A stretch of 64,000 nucleotides of DNA, from NCBI RefSeq assembly GCF_003119115.1, contig NZ_CP022364.1, positions 1,998,001-2,062,000 of the forward strand, in the 5' to 3' direction. Positions 7,736 to 18,783 of this stretch are shown in pieces. How positions within the stretch are numbered: the stretch's first letter is position 1; every line of letters begins with the position of its first letter. The DNA is from Azospirillum sp. TSH58 (GTDB taxonomy: Bacteria > Pseudomonadota > Alphaproteobacteria > Azospirillales > Azospirillaceae). Under the pieces are notes generated by a model that was not told the DNA's origin, did not search any database, and worked only from the letters and a program-made list of their open reading frames with translations. A program made the translations under genes and the position numbers.

Positions 7736-8860
7736 TCAGCGGGCGACGGCATCCTCCAGTAGCGCCCGGACCACCGCCGGATCGACGTCGCGCCGGGTGA
7801 AAGCGTCGCCCAGCGCGCGCACCAGAACGAAGGCGATGCGCCCGTCCTTGACCTTCTTGTCCTTGGCCATGGACAGGATCAGCCCGTCGACGTCCCACTC
7901 CACGCCGGGTATGTCGGTGGGGCGGACCGGCAGGCCGACGCGGGCCAGATGGGCGCGCGCCTTCTCGGCGTCCGCCGCCGGGCACAGCCCCAGCCGCACC
8001 GACAGGTCGAAGGCCAGCACCATGCCAATCGACACCGCCTCGCCGTGCAGCAGGCGGGAGCCGAAGCCGGTCGCCGCCTCCAGCGCGTGGCCGAAGGTGT
8101 GGCCGAGATTCAGCAGGGCGCGGTCGCCGCTCTCCCGCTCGTCCGCGCCGACGATGGCGGCCTTGGCCCGGCAGCTCTCCGTGACGGCGTGGCGGCGGGC
8201 GTCGCTGTCGCCAGCGACCACCCGCTCGCCGTTCTCCTCCAGCCAGGCGAAGAAGCCGGGCAGGCGGATCAGCCCGTACTTCACCACCTCGGCGTAGCCG
8301 GCCAGCACCTCGCGCCGCGGCAGGGTGTCCAGCGTGGCGGTGTCGGCGATGACCAGCCGCGGCTGGTGGAAGGCGCCGATCAGGTTCTTGCCGTGCGGGC
8401 TGTTGATGCCGGTCTTGCCGCCGACCGAGCTGTCCACCTGGCTCAGCAGCGTGGTCGGCACCTGGATGAAGTCGATGCCGCGCAGCGCCGAGGCGGCGGC
8501 GAAGCCGGTGATGTCGCCGATCACCCCGCCGCCCAGCGCCAGCAGGACCGCCGACCGCTCGATCCCGCGCGCCAGGATGGCGTCCATCAGCCGTTCGAAA
8601 TGGGCGAAGTCCTTGGTCTTCTCGCCCGCCGGCAGGACGATGGCCTGGGTCGGCTCGACGCCGGCCTCGCGCAGCGTGCGCTCCAGCGTCGGCAGGTGCC
8701 GCGGGGCGACGTTCTCGTCGGTGACGACGATGGGGGCCTTGCCGTTGGTGATCGCGGCGATGCGCGGCCCCGCGCCGTCGAGCACCCGGTCGCCGACCAG
8801 GATGTCGTAGCTGCGCGGGCCGAGGTCGAGGCGGACGGTGTCGGTGACGGTGTTGGTCAT
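7736..8860 (-). CDS. aroB: 3-dehydroquinate synthase
   Basis: This 374-residue enzyme converts DAHP to 3-dehydroquinate, the second step of the shikimate pathway, using NAD and a divalent metal. Family motifs are all present: LALGGGVIGDITGFAAA for NAD binding, DSSVGGKTGINSPHGKN for substrate binding, and the metal-ligand histidine segment NLGHTFGHALE. Length is normal. It starts 7 bases after the aroK stop, so aroK-aroB form one unit, as in many proteobacteria. Confidence 0.97.
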   Translation of the reverse strand: MTNTVTDTVRLDLGPRSYDILVGDRVLDGAGPRIAAITNGKAPIVVTDENVAPRHLPTLERTLREAGVEPTQAIVLPAGEKTKDFAHFERLMDAILARGIERSAVLLALGGGVIGDITGFAAASALRGIDFIQVPTTLLSQVDSSVGGKTGINSPHGKNLIGAFHQPRLVIADTATLDTLPRREVLAGYAEVVKYGLIRLPGFFAWLEENGERVVAGDSDARRHAVTESCRAKAAIVGADERESGDRALLNLGHTFGHALEAATGFGSRLLHGEAVSIGMVLAFDLSVRLGLCPAADAEKARAHLARVGLPVRPTDIPGVEWDVDGLILSMAKDKKVKDGRIAFVLVRALGDAFTRRDVDPAVVRALLEDAVAR

Positions 8861-8867
8861 GGCGGGA

Positions 8868-9506
8868 TCAGGGCTTGTCGTGGTGGTGGTGCGCCGGATG
8901 GCGGTGATGATGGTGATGCGAGGCGTGGGGCAGGGTGATGCCGAAATGCGCCTCCAGCGCCTCGATCACCTGCTCCACGGTCGCCTCCGGCGGACGCTCG
9001 TCGCTGATCACCGTCAGGTCGGCTTCCGCATAGACGGGGTAGCGGGCGGTCATCAGCCGGCTCAGGATCTCCTTCGGGTCGCCGGCGTTCAGCAGCGGGC
9101 GGTGGGTGCGCCGCGCCGTGCGGGCCAGCAGCACGTCCAGTTCGGCGCGCAGCCAGACCGACAGGCCGTGGGCGCGGATGGCCGCGCGCGTCTCCGGGTC
9201 CATGAAGGCGCCGCCGCCGGTCGCCAGGATGTGCACCGGCTGCTCGGTCAGCAGCCGGGTGATGATCCGCCGCTCCACCGAGCGGAACACCGCCTCGCCG
9301 TCGCGGGCGAAGATTTCCGCGATGGAGCAGCCCGCCGCCGTCTCGATCTCGGTGTCGGCGTCGGTGAAGGGCAGGTGCAGCCGCGCGGCCAGCCGCCGTC
9401 CGATCGCGCTCTTCCCGGCGCCCATCAGCCCGACCAGCACCACCGTCCTCGGAAGGGTCTTCGACGGGTCCGGCGGCTGTCCCTGCGGTGGTAGGCGGGC
9501 GGTCAT
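8868..9506 (-). CDS. aroK: Shikimate kinase with a histidine-rich C-terminal tail
   Basis: This 212-residue kinase phosphorylates shikimate at the 3-OH. Walker A is GLMGAGKS at residues 26-33. The shikimate-binding region includes DADTEIE, GDGEAVFR-type sequence and [13 protein letters not shown], and the lid region has RTHRPLL. A normal shikimate kinase ends near the segment FGITLP. Here a tail of about 19 residues follows that is almost half histidine (HASHHHHH, then [10 protein letters not shown]). The tail is in frame and encoded by repeated GTG/ATG on the plus strand. It could bind metal ions or be neutral. About 20 extra residues precede the P-loop. Confidence 0.96.
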   Translation of the reverse strand: MTARLPPQGQPPDPSKTLPRTVVLVGLMGAGKSAIGRRLAARLHLPFTDADTEIETAAGCSIAEIFARDGEAVFRSVERRIITRLLTEQPVHILATGGGAFMDPETRAAIRAHGLSVWLRAELDVLLARTARRTHRPLLNAGDPKEILSRLMTARYPVYAEADLTVISDERPPEATVEQVIEALEAHFGITLPHASHHHHHRHPAHHHHDKP

Positions 9507-9770
9507 GGTGCTGTGGACTTTCCTGATGCTGTTCCGGCCTGATGCGGTTCCGGAGGGCGGGTGTTCGATTCGGTCGCAGGGGCCTCCGCATGTTGCACAG
9601 CGGCGCCCCCGTGGCTAAAGTGGTACGTCCAGCGTTCATCGGCCATCGGGCCAGCGGTGCGGACGGTGTGCGATGATTAGCATGAAAGCGCACCCTTGTC
9701 CCAAGCCGCACGGACGCAGACCGTGATACAGCGCCGCCGTTCCTTCCACAGAAACACGACTCCGAACGCC

Positions 9771-9911
9771 ATGAGCCGGGTTATTTCCGTTCTTTTCGTC
9801 CTGTTCCTCTTCGTCATCGGGGGTGGCATGGCCTTCCTTGCCTCCTGGGACATGCCGGCCCCGTCCAAGACGGTGGAGAAGGTCATTCCGGATGAGCGGT
9901 TCCCCCGCTGA
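9771..9911 (+). CDS. Small single-pass membrane protein, unknown
   Basis: This 46-residue protein reads MSRVISVLFVLFLFVIGGGMAF in two parts of one hydrophobic helix (about residues 4-25). A short tail DMPAPSKTVEKVIPDERFPR follows. An upstream TTG in the same frame (9696) could lengthen it by 25 basic residues, but the ATG gives a typical small membrane protein. Its end overlaps the start of the next gene by 20 bases, and that gene overlaps xerD, so the three are probably translated together. No family recognised. Confidence 0.65.
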   Translation: MSRVISVLFVLFLFVIGGGMAFLASWDMPAPSKTVEKVIPDERFPR

Positions 9912-11931
9912 CGCCGGGGACGCCGACGGGCGCCGCCGCCGGTTCGCCGCTCCGCCACGGGGCGGCAGGGCCGGCGCCGGCGCCGTTTCCATGTTTGCCG
10001 CCGCTTCTCTCGGCTTGGCCCCGCTGGCGCTGGTCCTGTCCGGCGCCCTGATGGGAGCGGCAACGCCGGCGCTGGCCCAATCCCACGTCCAGGCCGTGCC
10101 CTCCGGGCCGCCGATCCGCCTGTTTCCGCCGCCGGAAAGGATGGCCGTTCCCGACGCCGAACCCGCGGCCGGCCGGGTGCTGGACGACCCGCTGGCGTCG
10201 CCGGGACCGTCCGTCGCCCCGCTGTCCCTGACGCCGCCCGTCCACACGCCGTCCTTCGACGTGGTGCCCATCGTGGCGCCGCCCTCGGCCATCGCGGTGG
10301 AGACGCTGGGGCCGCTCGACCCCGACGGCGCCGGCCCTCTGGCGGGAGCCGCCGGGCTGGGCGGCGACCCCTGGCGCGGCATCCCGCGCGCCGAGGTGCT
10401 GGCGCTGCTGCCGGAACTGCCGACCCTCACCCCGTCGCCCGCCGTGAAGGAGTTGCAGCGCCGTCTGCTGCTCAGCCGCGGCTCGCCCGCCGCCGCTCCG
10501 GGCGAGCCCGAACCGGCGCGCCGCTTCGGCGCGCTGCGGGTGGAGAAACTGGCGGTCATGGGCGATCCGCGCGGGGCCGCCGACCTCGCCGCTCTGCTGC
10601 CCGAGGCGATGACGGCCGACGAGGCCGCCGCCCGCGCCCTGACCGACGCCGAACTGCTCGCCGGCCCGCTGGACTGCGCCGCCGCGACGGAGCGCGCCAA
10701 GCCCTTCTCCGGCCCCTATTGGCAACGGGTGGAATTGTTCTGCCGCCTGCGCGCCGGGCGGATCGGCGGGGGGGTGCCGCTGGAGTCCGGGAGCGGCCCG
10801 GCGGGCGACGACCTCGCCTTCGACATGCTGCGCGAGCAGCCGGGCGGCGATCCCGATTTCCTGCGGGTGGCCGAGGCGATGGCCGGCGGCGCGGCGCCGC
10901 GGCTGCGCAGCCTGAAGGACCCCAGCCCGCTGACCCTGGCCGCCCTGCGGACGCTCCAGGCCCAGTTGCCGCCGGACGTGCTGTCGCTGACCGACCCGGC
11001 GCGGCTTGCCGCGGTGGCCGCCAACACCGGCACCGACCCGGCGACCCGCGTGACCGCGGCGGAGCGCGCCGCCGCCGCCCTGTTCCTCGATTCCCGGCGG
11101 CTGGGGGAGGCGTACCGCGCCGCCCCGGCCAAGGGCGACGAGCTTCTGCGGCTGAAGGACGCCGCGGCGCGCGACCGCACGGCACGCACCCGCGCGCTGG
11201 TCCAGCAGGCCATGCTCGCCGCCATGGCCGGCGGCCGGCGGGTGGAGCTGGCCGGGCTGGCGCTGGAGCTTCTCGACCCGCCGATGCTGGCCGGGCCGGT
11301 GGGTGCGGTGGTGGCCGACATGCTCGACACCCTGTCGCCGACTCCCGACGCCGCCGCCCTGGCCCCCGCGGCCGCCCGGCTCTGCTTCGCGCTGGGGCGG
11401 GCCGACAAGGGCAAGCGCTGGTACGACCTCGCCCTGCGCAGCCGCCCCACGGCGGAGGTGGCGCGGCTGTGGCCGCTCGCCGTCATCGCGCTGGGCGGTG
11501 GGGCGCTCGGTCCGCCGCCGGGCGGCGGGGCGCTGGGCCTCGCCGGCTGGCTGGACGAATCGCTGCGCGGCGCCGATCCGGAGGCCCGCGCCCGCGTCGC
11601 CGGGCAGATGGCCCTGCTCCAGGCGATGGGCGTCGCCATTCCGGAGGAAGCGTGGCGCCGGACCACCGACCCCGAAGAGACCGCCCCGGCCCCTGCCGAT
11701 GCCCGTCCGCCCACCGCCGATCCCGCCCTGTGGCAGCGGCTGGCCGAGGCCTCCGCCGACCGGCGGGTGGGTGAGACGGCGCTGGCCGCGCTGCTGCTGC
11801 TCGGCGACGCCGGGCCGGTGGGCACGCCGCCCGCGGTGGTGGCGCGGGTGGTCGGAGCCCTGCGCGCCGTGGGCCTGGACGGCGATGCCCGCGCCATCGC
11901 CCGTGAAGCCGCCGCGGCCCTGGCCGGATGA
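9892..11931 (+). CDS. Large Ala/Pro-rich envelope protein upstream of xerD, unknown
   Basis: This 679-residue protein starts at ATG 9892, inside the end of the small membrane-protein gene; an alternative ATG lies at 9991. A hydrophobic segment from about residue 34 (MFAAASLGLAPLALVLSG, ending PALAQS) looks like a signal peptide with an ALA-Q site. The mature part begins with a Pro-rich stretch and continues as Ala/Leu-rich helices in a repeat-like pattern, suggesting a periplasmic helical solenoid. I see no catalytic motif and no family I can name. The last bases overlap xerD by an ATGA, so its synthesis is tied to that of the recombinase. Confidence 0.75.
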   Translation: MSGSPADAGDADGRRRRFAAPPRGGRAGAGAVSMFAAASLGLAPLALVLSGALMGAATPALAQSHVQAVPSGPPIRLFPPPERMAVPDAEPAAGRVLDDPLASPGPSVAPLSLTPPVHTPSFDVVPIVAPPSAIAVETLGPLDPDGAGPLAGAAGLGGDPWRGIPRAEVLALLPELPTLTPSPAVKELQRRLLLSRGSPAAAPGEPEPARRFGALRVEKLAVMGDPRGAADLAALLPEAMTADEAAARALTDAELLAGPLDCAAATERAKPFSGPYWQRVELFCRLRAGRIGGGVPLESGSGPAGDDLAFDMLREQPGGDPDFLRVAEAMAGGAAPRLRSLKDPSPLTLAALRTLQAQLPPDVLSLTDPARLAAVAANTGTDPATRVTAAERAAAALFLDSRRLGEAYRAAPAKGDELLRLKDAAARDRTARTRALVQQAMLAAMAGGRRVELAGLALELLDPPMLAGPVGAVVADMLDTLSPTPDAAALAPAAARLCFALGRADKGKRWYDLALRSRPTAEVARLWPLAVIALGGGALGPPPGGGALGLAGWLDESLRGADPEARARVAGQMALLQAMGVAIPEEAWRRTTDPEETAPAPADARPPTADPALWQRLAEASADRRVGETALAALLLLGDAGPVGTPPAVVARVVGALRAVGLDGDARAIAREAAAALAG

Positions 11932-12947
11932 CTCCCATGCCCAAGACCCCCCTGCCGAAAGCCCAGCCGAAGCGGCGCGGGCGCCCCTGCAAACCGCGCC
12001 CGATCGCGGCCTCGCCCCACGTCGACGCCTTCCTGGACATGCTGACGGCGGAGCGCGGCGCCGCGCTCAACACCCGCATGGCCTACGAGCGCGACCTCGC
12101 CGACCTCGCCCTCTGGCTGGCCCAGCGCGGGCAGCCGCTGGACAAGGCGGGGACGGAGGATCTGCGTGCCTACCTCGCCTTCCAATATGTCGAGGGCGGG
12201 CAGAAGCCGGCGCCGCGCACGCTGGCCCGCCGCCTGTCGGCGATGCGCCAGTTCTACCGCTTCCTGGTCTCCGAAGGGCGGCGGGCGGACGATCCCGCCT
12301 CGGCGCTCGACAGCCCGAAGCAGGGCCGCCCGCTGCCCAAGATCCTGACGGTGGAGGAGGTCACCCGCATGATCGACTCCGCCCAGACCCGCGGCGGGCC
12401 GGAAGGCCTGCGGCTGGTCGCGCTGCTGGAGGTGCTCTATGCCACCGGCCTGCGCGTGTCGGAGCTGGTCGGCCTGCCGATGGCGGCCATCCTGCGCGAT
12501 GGGCGCGGGCTGATCGTGCGCGGCAAGGGCGGGAAGGAGCGCATGGTGCCGCTGTCCGAACCGGCCTCCGCCGCTCTGGCCGCCTATCTGCCCTGGCGGA
12601 GCCACTTCATCCTGGCCGGGCGGGAGAACTGGCCGATCGCCTTCCTCTTCCCGTCGCGCAGCTCCACCAACGGCCATCTGACGCGCCAGCGCTTCGCCCA
12701 GCTTCTGAAGGAACTGGCCATCGAGTCGAACATCGACCCGGAGAAGGTCAGCCCCCACGTCCTTCGCCACGCCTTCGCAACGCATCTGCTCGACCGTGGG
12801 GCGGACCTGCGCTCGGTCCAGAAGATGCTGGGCCACGCCGACATCGCCACCACCCAGATCTACACCCACGTGGTGTCGGAGCGGCTGAAGCAGGTGGTGC
12901 ACGAGCATCACCCGCTGGCCCGGCGAAAAACCGTTCGTACGCAATAG
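11928..12947 (+). CDS. xerD: Tyrosine recombinase XerD
   Basis: This 339-residue protein acts with XerC at dif to resolve chromosome dimers. It has the N-terminal core-binding domain (about residues 25-115) and a C-terminal catalytic domain. All catalytic residues are visible: Arg in ATGLRVSELVGL, Lys in RGKGGKERMVPL, His-x-x-Arg in HVLRHAFATHLL, the second His in LGHADIATT, and Tyr in TQIYTHV. The start ATG overlaps the previous stop (ATGA), and about 20 basic residues precede the conserved domain. It looks like the housekeeping enzyme rather than a phage integrase. Confidence 0.93.
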   Translation: MTPMPKTPLPKAQPKRRGRPCKPRPIAASPHVDAFLDMLTAERGAALNTRMAYERDLADLALWLAQRGQPLDKAGTEDLRAYLAFQYVEGGQKPAPRTLARRLSAMRQFYRFLVSEGRRADDPASALDSPKQGRPLPKILTVEEVTRMIDSAQTRGGPEGLRLVALLEVLYATGLRVSELVGLPMAAILRDGRGLIVRGKGGKERMVPLSEPASAALAAYLPWRSHFILAGRENWPIAFLFPSRSSTNGHLTRQRFAQLLKELAIESNIDPEKVSPHVLRHAFATHLLDRGADLRSVQKMLGHADIATTQIYTHVVSERLKQVVHEHHPLARRKTVRTQ

Positions 12948-13088
12948 CGTTGCGCGCAGAAGGGGTGCGTCTTTCGAAAGATACCAATCCGGCTATGGCG
13001 GCTTCTCCCGCTGTGGTATAGCCCTTGTCCCAATGGGGTTGGCCGGCGACCGTGCCGGACCGCCCTCGCGACGAACAGGGGGAACCGC

Positions 13089-14693
<1,605 letters not shown>

Positions 14694-14694
14694 G

Positions 14695-14806
14695 GCCCCC
14701 ACCCTAACCACCACTCAAGGGCCCCCACCCTAACCCTCCCCCGCTGCGCAGGGGAGGGAATCTGGCTCCCTCCCCTGCGAAAGCGGGGGAGGGCCGGGGT
14801 GGGGGC
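14695..14806. repeat. REP-like palindromic repeat, copy 1 (double hairpin)
   Basis: The unit GCCCCCACCCTAACC occurs twice (14695-14709 and 14720-14734). It is followed by two facing hairpin arms, CCCTCCCCCGCTGCGCAGGGGAGGG and its near mirror ending GGGGGAGGG. A terminal GGGGTGGGGGC pairs with the opening CCCCCACCC. It lies between aceB and an EamA gene, both on the plus strand, and related copies are listed below. Confidence 0.85.
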
Positions 14807-14867
14807 GACGCTCACACGCGCGTCTCCGATGTGCCCGACCGGCTTGGCAAAAGGCGGGGGCTTCGCC

Positions 14868-15839
14868 ATGTTCGCTGGCCTGTCCGCGTCCCGAGCCAGA
14901 GGTTTCGCCCCCGTGTCCACCCTGTCCACCGTTCCGCCGGCCTCGCGCGGGGCCGAATCGCTTGCGCTGCTGCTGCTCGTCGGCGGGTTGATTGGGGTGA
15001 CCTTTCCGGTCACCAAATTCGCGCAGGCGGCCGGCGTGCCGCCGCTGCCCTGGGCCTTCTCCATGATGCTGGGCGCCGGGGCGATCCTGGCCGGGCTGGC
15101 CCGCGTCAAAGGTCAAGCGCTGCTTCCCGCCGGGCCGCTGACCGGGCGGTACCTGCGCTATTTCGCGGTGTCGGGGCTGCTGTCCATGGCGCTGCCCAAC
15201 GTGGTGCTGTTCTTCGTCATGCCCTGGCTGGGGGCCGGGCTGTCGGCGGTGGTCTACACGCTGCCGCCGATCCTGACGCTGCTGATGGCGGTGGCGGTGC
15301 GGATCGAAAGGCCCGACCGCGGGCGGGTGGCGGGCATCCTGCTGGGCCTCATGGGCGCGCTGATGATCGTCGGGCCGCGCGGCAGCCTGCCTTCGCCCGA
15401 TCTGGCGGGCTGGATGGCGCTGGCCTTCGTCATGCCGGCCGCGGTCGCGGCGGGCAACGTCTACCGCACCGTGGCCTGGCCGCCGGGCGGGCAGCCGGTG
15501 GCGCTGGCCGCGGGCACCATGCTGGGCGGGGCGGGCTGGGTCCTGCTGGCGCTGCTCGGCACCGGGGCGGTGGCGGAATTGCCGGCGCTGGGCCTCGCCC
15601 CCTGGCTCGCCCTGCTCCAGATCGCGGTGACCGCGCTGACCTACGTGCTGTATTTCCGGCTCCAGGTGGTCGCCGGTCCGGTCTATCTCAGCCAGATCGG
15701 TTACGTGGCGACCTCCGTCGGGCTGGGCACCGGGACGCTGCTGTTCGGCGAGCGCTATTCCCCCTGGGTGTGGGGCGGGGCGGCGGTGATCGTCCTGGGC
15801 GTGCTTCTGGTCAGTTTTGGCCGGCGTTTCGCGCGATAA
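14868..15839 (+). CDS. EamA/DMT family transporter
   Basis: This 323-residue membrane protein has about ten hydrophobic segments in two homologous halves, typical of drug/metabolite exporters (RhaT/EamA type). Near the start of the first half is the segment GGLIGVTFPVTKFAQAAG, and late in the second half LYFRLQVVAGPVYLSQIGYV. The ATG at 14868 is preceded by a GGCGGGGG-type ribosome site and is favoured over an upstream in-frame ATG that lies inside the repeat. Substrate cannot be told from sequence. It ends 87 bases before accA. Confidence 0.88.
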   Translation: MFAGLSASRARGFAPVSTLSTVPPASRGAESLALLLLVGGLIGVTFPVTKFAQAAGVPPLPWAFSMMLGAGAILAGLARVKGQALLPAGPLTGRYLRYFAVSGLLSMALPNVVLFFVMPWLGAGLSAVVYTLPPILTLLMAVAVRIERPDRGRVAGILLGLMGALMIVGPRGSLPSPDLAGWMALAFVMPAAVAAGNVYRTVAWPPGGQPVALAAGTMLGGAGWVLLALLGTGAVAELPALGLAPWLALLQIAVTALTYVLYFRLQVVAGPVYLSQIGYVATSVGLGTGTLLFGERYSPWVWGGAAVIVLGVLLVSFGRRFAR

Positions 15840-15926
15840 GCTGTGGCATCGCCGCCGCGCACCGTGGTACCAAGGCCGGTCCGCGACGTCCGCGTCCTAT
15901 CCTATTCGGTCCGTGATCCTTCCGGC

Positions 15927-16883
15927 ATGCAAACCTTCCTGGAATTCGAAAAGCCGATCGCCGAGCTTGAAGGCAAGATCGAGGAACTGCGCCACCTGAC
16001 CAACGCCGGCGACATCAACATCGCCGACGAGGTCACGAAGCTGCAGACCAAGGTCGACAAGCTCCTCCGGCAGACCTACGCGAAGCTCACCCCGGCGCAG
16101 AAGGTGCAGGTGGCCCGCCACCCCAACCGTCCGCACTGTCTGGACTATGTGAAGGGGCTGATCGACGACTTCACGCCGCTGGCCGGCGACCGCGGCTTCG
16201 CCGAAGACCGTGCGGTCATCGGCGGGCTGGGCCGCTTCCGCGGCCGTTCGGTCGTGGTGATCGGGCAGGAGAAGGGCCACGACACCGAAACGCGCGTGCG
16301 CCACAACTTCGGCATGGCCAAGCCCGAGGGCTACCGCAAGGCCCAGCGCCTGATGGACCTCGCCGACCGCTTCACGCTGCCGGTCGTGTCGCTGGTCGAC
16401 ACCGCCGGCGCCTTCCCCGGCGTCCAGGCGGAGGAGCGCGGCCAGGCCGAGGCCATCGCCAAGAGCATCGAGCGATGCCTGCGCCTGTCCGTGCCCATGG
16501 TGGCCGCGGTCATCGGCGAGGGCGGGTCCGGCGGCGCCATCGCCATCGCGACCGCCGACCGGGTGCTGATGCTGGAGCACGCCATCTACTCCGTCATCTC
16601 GCCGGAGGGCTGCGCCTCGATCCTGTGGCGCAACCCCGACATGGCCGGCGAGGCCGCCGTGGCGCTGCGCCTGATCAGCCACGATCTCAAGGAACTCGGC
16701 GTCATCGACCGGGTGGTGAGCGAGCCGATCGGCGGCGCCCACCGCGACCCGGCGGAGACCGTCAAGGCGCTCGGCGACGCCATCGAGGAGTCGCTGGGCG
16801 ATCTCGACGGGCTGGACGGCGAGGCGATCCGCGCCCAGCGCCGCCAGAAGTTCCTCGACATGGGCCAGAAGGGCCTGGGGTAA
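15927..16883 (+). CDS. accA: Acetyl-CoA carboxylase carboxyltransferase subunit alpha
   Basis: This 318-residue subunit works with AccD to move the carboxyl group from carboxybiotin to acetyl-CoA, the committed step of fatty-acid synthesis. The start [15 protein letters not shown] is the usual N-terminus. Recognisable parts are the coiled segment up to residue 60, [12 protein letters not shown], the oxyanion-hole region [16 protein letters not shown] and [11 protein letters not shown]. Length is normal. A MAPEG gene follows after 6 bases, so the two may be cotranscribed. Confidence 0.98.
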   Translation: MQTFLEFEKPIAELEGKIEELRHLTNAGDINIADEVTKLQTKVDKLLRQTYAKLTPAQKVQVARHPNRPHCLDYVKGLIDDFTPLAGDRGFAEDRAVIGGLGRFRGRSVVVIGQEKGHDTETRVRHNFGMAKPEGYRKAQRLMDLADRFTLPVVSLVDTAGAFPGVQAEERGQAEAIAKSIERCLRLSVPMVAAVIGEGGSGGAIAIATADRVLMLEHAIYSVISPEGCASILWRNPDMAGEAAVALRLISHDLKELGVIDRVVSEPIGGAHRDPAETVKALGDAIEESLGDLDGLDGEAIRAQRRQKFLDMGQKGLG

Positions 16884-16889
16884 GACGCC

Positions 16890-17432
16890 ATGGCCGCCGC
16901 CCCGGAGACCCGTCCATCCAAGACCCGTCTTCTGCGTCTGGCGGCCACCGTCAACCTCGCCGCGGTGGTTGTGGCGCTGCTGGCCCTGTGGCTGCTGCCC
17001 CCGCTGTTCGCGCCGCCGCCCGGCATCGCCGATCCGGGCGCGCGCATGGCCTTCTGGGGGCGGCTCGCCCTGTGGCCGGCGCTGGTGCTGTTCCTGACGG
17101 TGGGCGGGGTGCTGGTCGCCCGCGCCCGCTCCGTCGCCCTGAACCCCATCGACGACGCCGAGTCGCGCTTCTACCGGGTCAGCCAGCGCGTGCTGACCAA
17201 CACGGTGGAGCAGACGCTGATCTTCGTGCCCGCCCTGGCGGCGCTGGTGGCGCAGATGCCGCTGCCCGACCTGGGCTTCGCCCGGCTGGCGACCGCGCTG
17301 TTCGTGCTGGGCCGTCTGCTGTTCTGGGCAGGCTACCTGATCCACCCCTATGTGCGGGCGCCGGGCATGGCGGTCACGCTGACCGTCAACCTCGTCGTGC
17401 TGGGCTGGGCGCTGGTGCTCGCCATCGTCTGA
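16890..17432 (+). CDS. MAPEG family membrane protein
   Basis: This 180-residue protein has four predicted membrane helices (about residues 17-35, 55-75, 108-126 and 155-178). The pattern RVSQRVLTNTVEQTLIFVPAL matches the conserved region of the MAPEG fold (membrane-associated eicosanoid/glutathione proteins), where Asn and Glu in this loop are conserved. Bacterial members include glutathione-linked enzymes, but many have no known activity. It begins 6 bases after accA and probably shares its transcript. Confidence 0.85.
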   Translation: MAAAPETRPSKTRLLRLAATVNLAAVVVALLALWLLPPLFAPPPGIADPGARMAFWGRLALWPALVLFLTVGGVLVARARSVALNPIDDAESRFYRVSQRVLTNTVEQTLIFVPALAALVAQMPLPDLGFARLATALFVLGRLLFWAGYLIHPYVRAPGMAVTLTVNLVVLGWALVLAIV

Positions 17433-17517
17433 CCGTCCGCTTTTTCACGGCCCGCCTCTCCGGCGCGTCGATTCATGGCATCGCTTGACCTTGCGCCCTC
17501 GGGCCGTTGGAGGTGCC

Positions 17518-17778
17518 ATGAAACTCCTGTCCCGCTTCCCCTCGCTGTTCCAGATCGCGCAGTCCGCCGTCCTGCTGCTGAGCGCGCTGTTCGAACTGCT
17601 CGACACCATGCTGGAGGATTTCATCGGCACCGGGATCACCACCGCGCACGGCCTGTTCCTGTTCGCCGCCGGCAAGATGATCAAGGAATGGCTGGAGGTG
17701 CGGAAGGAGTTCTCCGAAACGCGGGAGAAGGTGGACGGCGCGCGGGGCCGCGAGACCGCCTCGCCTCCCGTCGGCTGA
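17518..17778 (+). CDS. Small hydrophobic protein, unknown
   Basis: This 86-residue protein has a hydrophobic N-terminal half, including QIAQSAVLLLSALFELLDTM at about residues 11-30. A second amphipathic stretch and a charged helix WLEVRKEFSETREKVDG follow. The ATG at 17518 is preceded by GGAGGTGCC. It converges on the CorA-like gene with only 7 bases between the stops. I do not recognise a family. Base composition matches its neighbours, so it looks native. Confidence 0.6.
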   Translation: MKLLSRFPSLFQIAQSAVLLLSALFELLDTMLEDFIGTGITTAHGLFLFAAGKMIKEWLEVRKEFSETREKVDGARGRETASPPVG

Positions 17779-17785
17779 GCGGTTC

Positions 17786-18769
17786 CTACAGCCAGCGCCG
17801 CCGCTTGAAGTGGATCATCGGCAAGGCCGCCGACAGGATCATCAGCATCACCGCCAGCGGATAGCCGAACGTCCAGTCCTTCTCCGGCATGTTCACGAAG
17901 TTCATGCCGTAGACGCTGGCGACCAGGGTCGGCGGGAACAGGGCGACCGTCAGGATCGAGACGATCTTGATGATCTCGTTCTGCTCCACGTTGATCCGTC
18001 CCAGTGTGGTGTCCAGCAGCAGGCTGACCTTGCCCGACAGGAACTGGGCGTACTCGCCGAGCCCCGTCACGTCCTGCAGGGCGGCGCGCGCCCAGCGCCG
18101 GGTCCGCTTGGCCGGGGTCCAGCCCTCGCCGCGGGCCAGGAAGGTCAGCAGGCGGTTGAGCGTGGACAGGCTGACATGGGCCTTGCCGATCAGGTGCCCG
18201 GTGTGGCCGATGCGCTTCAGCGTGCGGGTGTCGTCCCGCCGCTCCCCCTTGACCGGCAGGGCGCGCCCGCGGAAGGCGCGGCTGCCCATGGTGTCCAGCT
18301 CCAGCCCGACGCGGCGCAGGACGGCGGCGGTGCGCTCCACCACCCCGTCCAGCAGGGCGGCCAGGACCGCCTCGGCCGTCAGTTCCGCGCCGCCGTTGCG
18401 GGTGACGCGGCGGCGGAAGGCCAGGAAGGGCTGGGGATCGACGGCGTGGATGGTGGCGAGCCGCCCGCCGGCCAGGACGAAGCTGACCGGGACGATGCGC
18501 GGCTGGTCGGTGTCGGCCCAGACCAGGACGAGCGCGGTCATGTGCACGGCGCCGGGCGTGATGCGCAGGCGGCTCGATTCCTCGATCTCCGCCATCTGCT
18601 CCCGAGTCGGCAGCTTGATGCCCATCAGCGCCTCGGCGCGGGTCAGCTCGTCCGGAGTCGGGTTCTGCAGGTCGAGCCAGACGGCTTCGGTGGGCAGGGG
18701 AGTGCTGACGCCCTCGGCCTCGCGGGCCCAGCGCAGCCGGTCACCGTCGCAGGCGAAGACGTGGAGCAT
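17786..18769 (-). CDS. CorA/ZntB-like divalent cation transporter
   Basis: This 327-residue protein has the CorA layout: a soluble N-terminal domain, a long helix, and two C-terminal membrane helices joined by the hallmark GMN motif (VYGMNFVNMPE at about residue 285). The loop following GMN lacks the acidic run of classic CorA, and the overall sequence is closer to the zinc exporter/importer ZntB. It forms pentamers in known members. Substrate (Mg, Zn or Co) cannot be settled here. A small 101-residue gene on the same strand ends 14 bases upstream. Confidence 0.9.
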   Translation of the reverse strand: MLHVFACDGDRLRWAREAEGVSTPLPTEAVWLDLQNPTPDELTRAEALMGIKLPTREQMAEIEESSRLRITPGAVHMTALVLVWADTDQPRIVPVSFVLAGGRLATIHAVDPQPFLAFRRRVTRNGGAELTAEAVLAALLDGVVERTAAVLRRVGLELDTMGSRAFRGRALPVKGERRDDTRTLKRIGHTGHLIGKAHVSLSTLNRLLTFLARGEGWTPAKRTRRWARAALQDVTGLGEYAQFLSGKVSLLLDTTLGRINVEQNEIIKIVSILTVALFPPTLVASVYGMNFVNMPEKDWTFGYPLAVMLMILSAALPMIHFKRRRWL

Positions 18770-18783
18770 GGCGGCGGCCCGCC

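Noticed and set aside
10716..12944. A long minus-strand frame covering xerD
   Set aside because: The plus strand encodes a complete XerD with all catalytic residues; the opposing frame is Arg/Ala/Ser-rich with no motif.
11928..12947. Prophage or integron integrase
   Set aside because: The sequence has the XerD pattern and sits in an operon with chromosomal genes; no att repeats, phage genes or cassette array are nearby.
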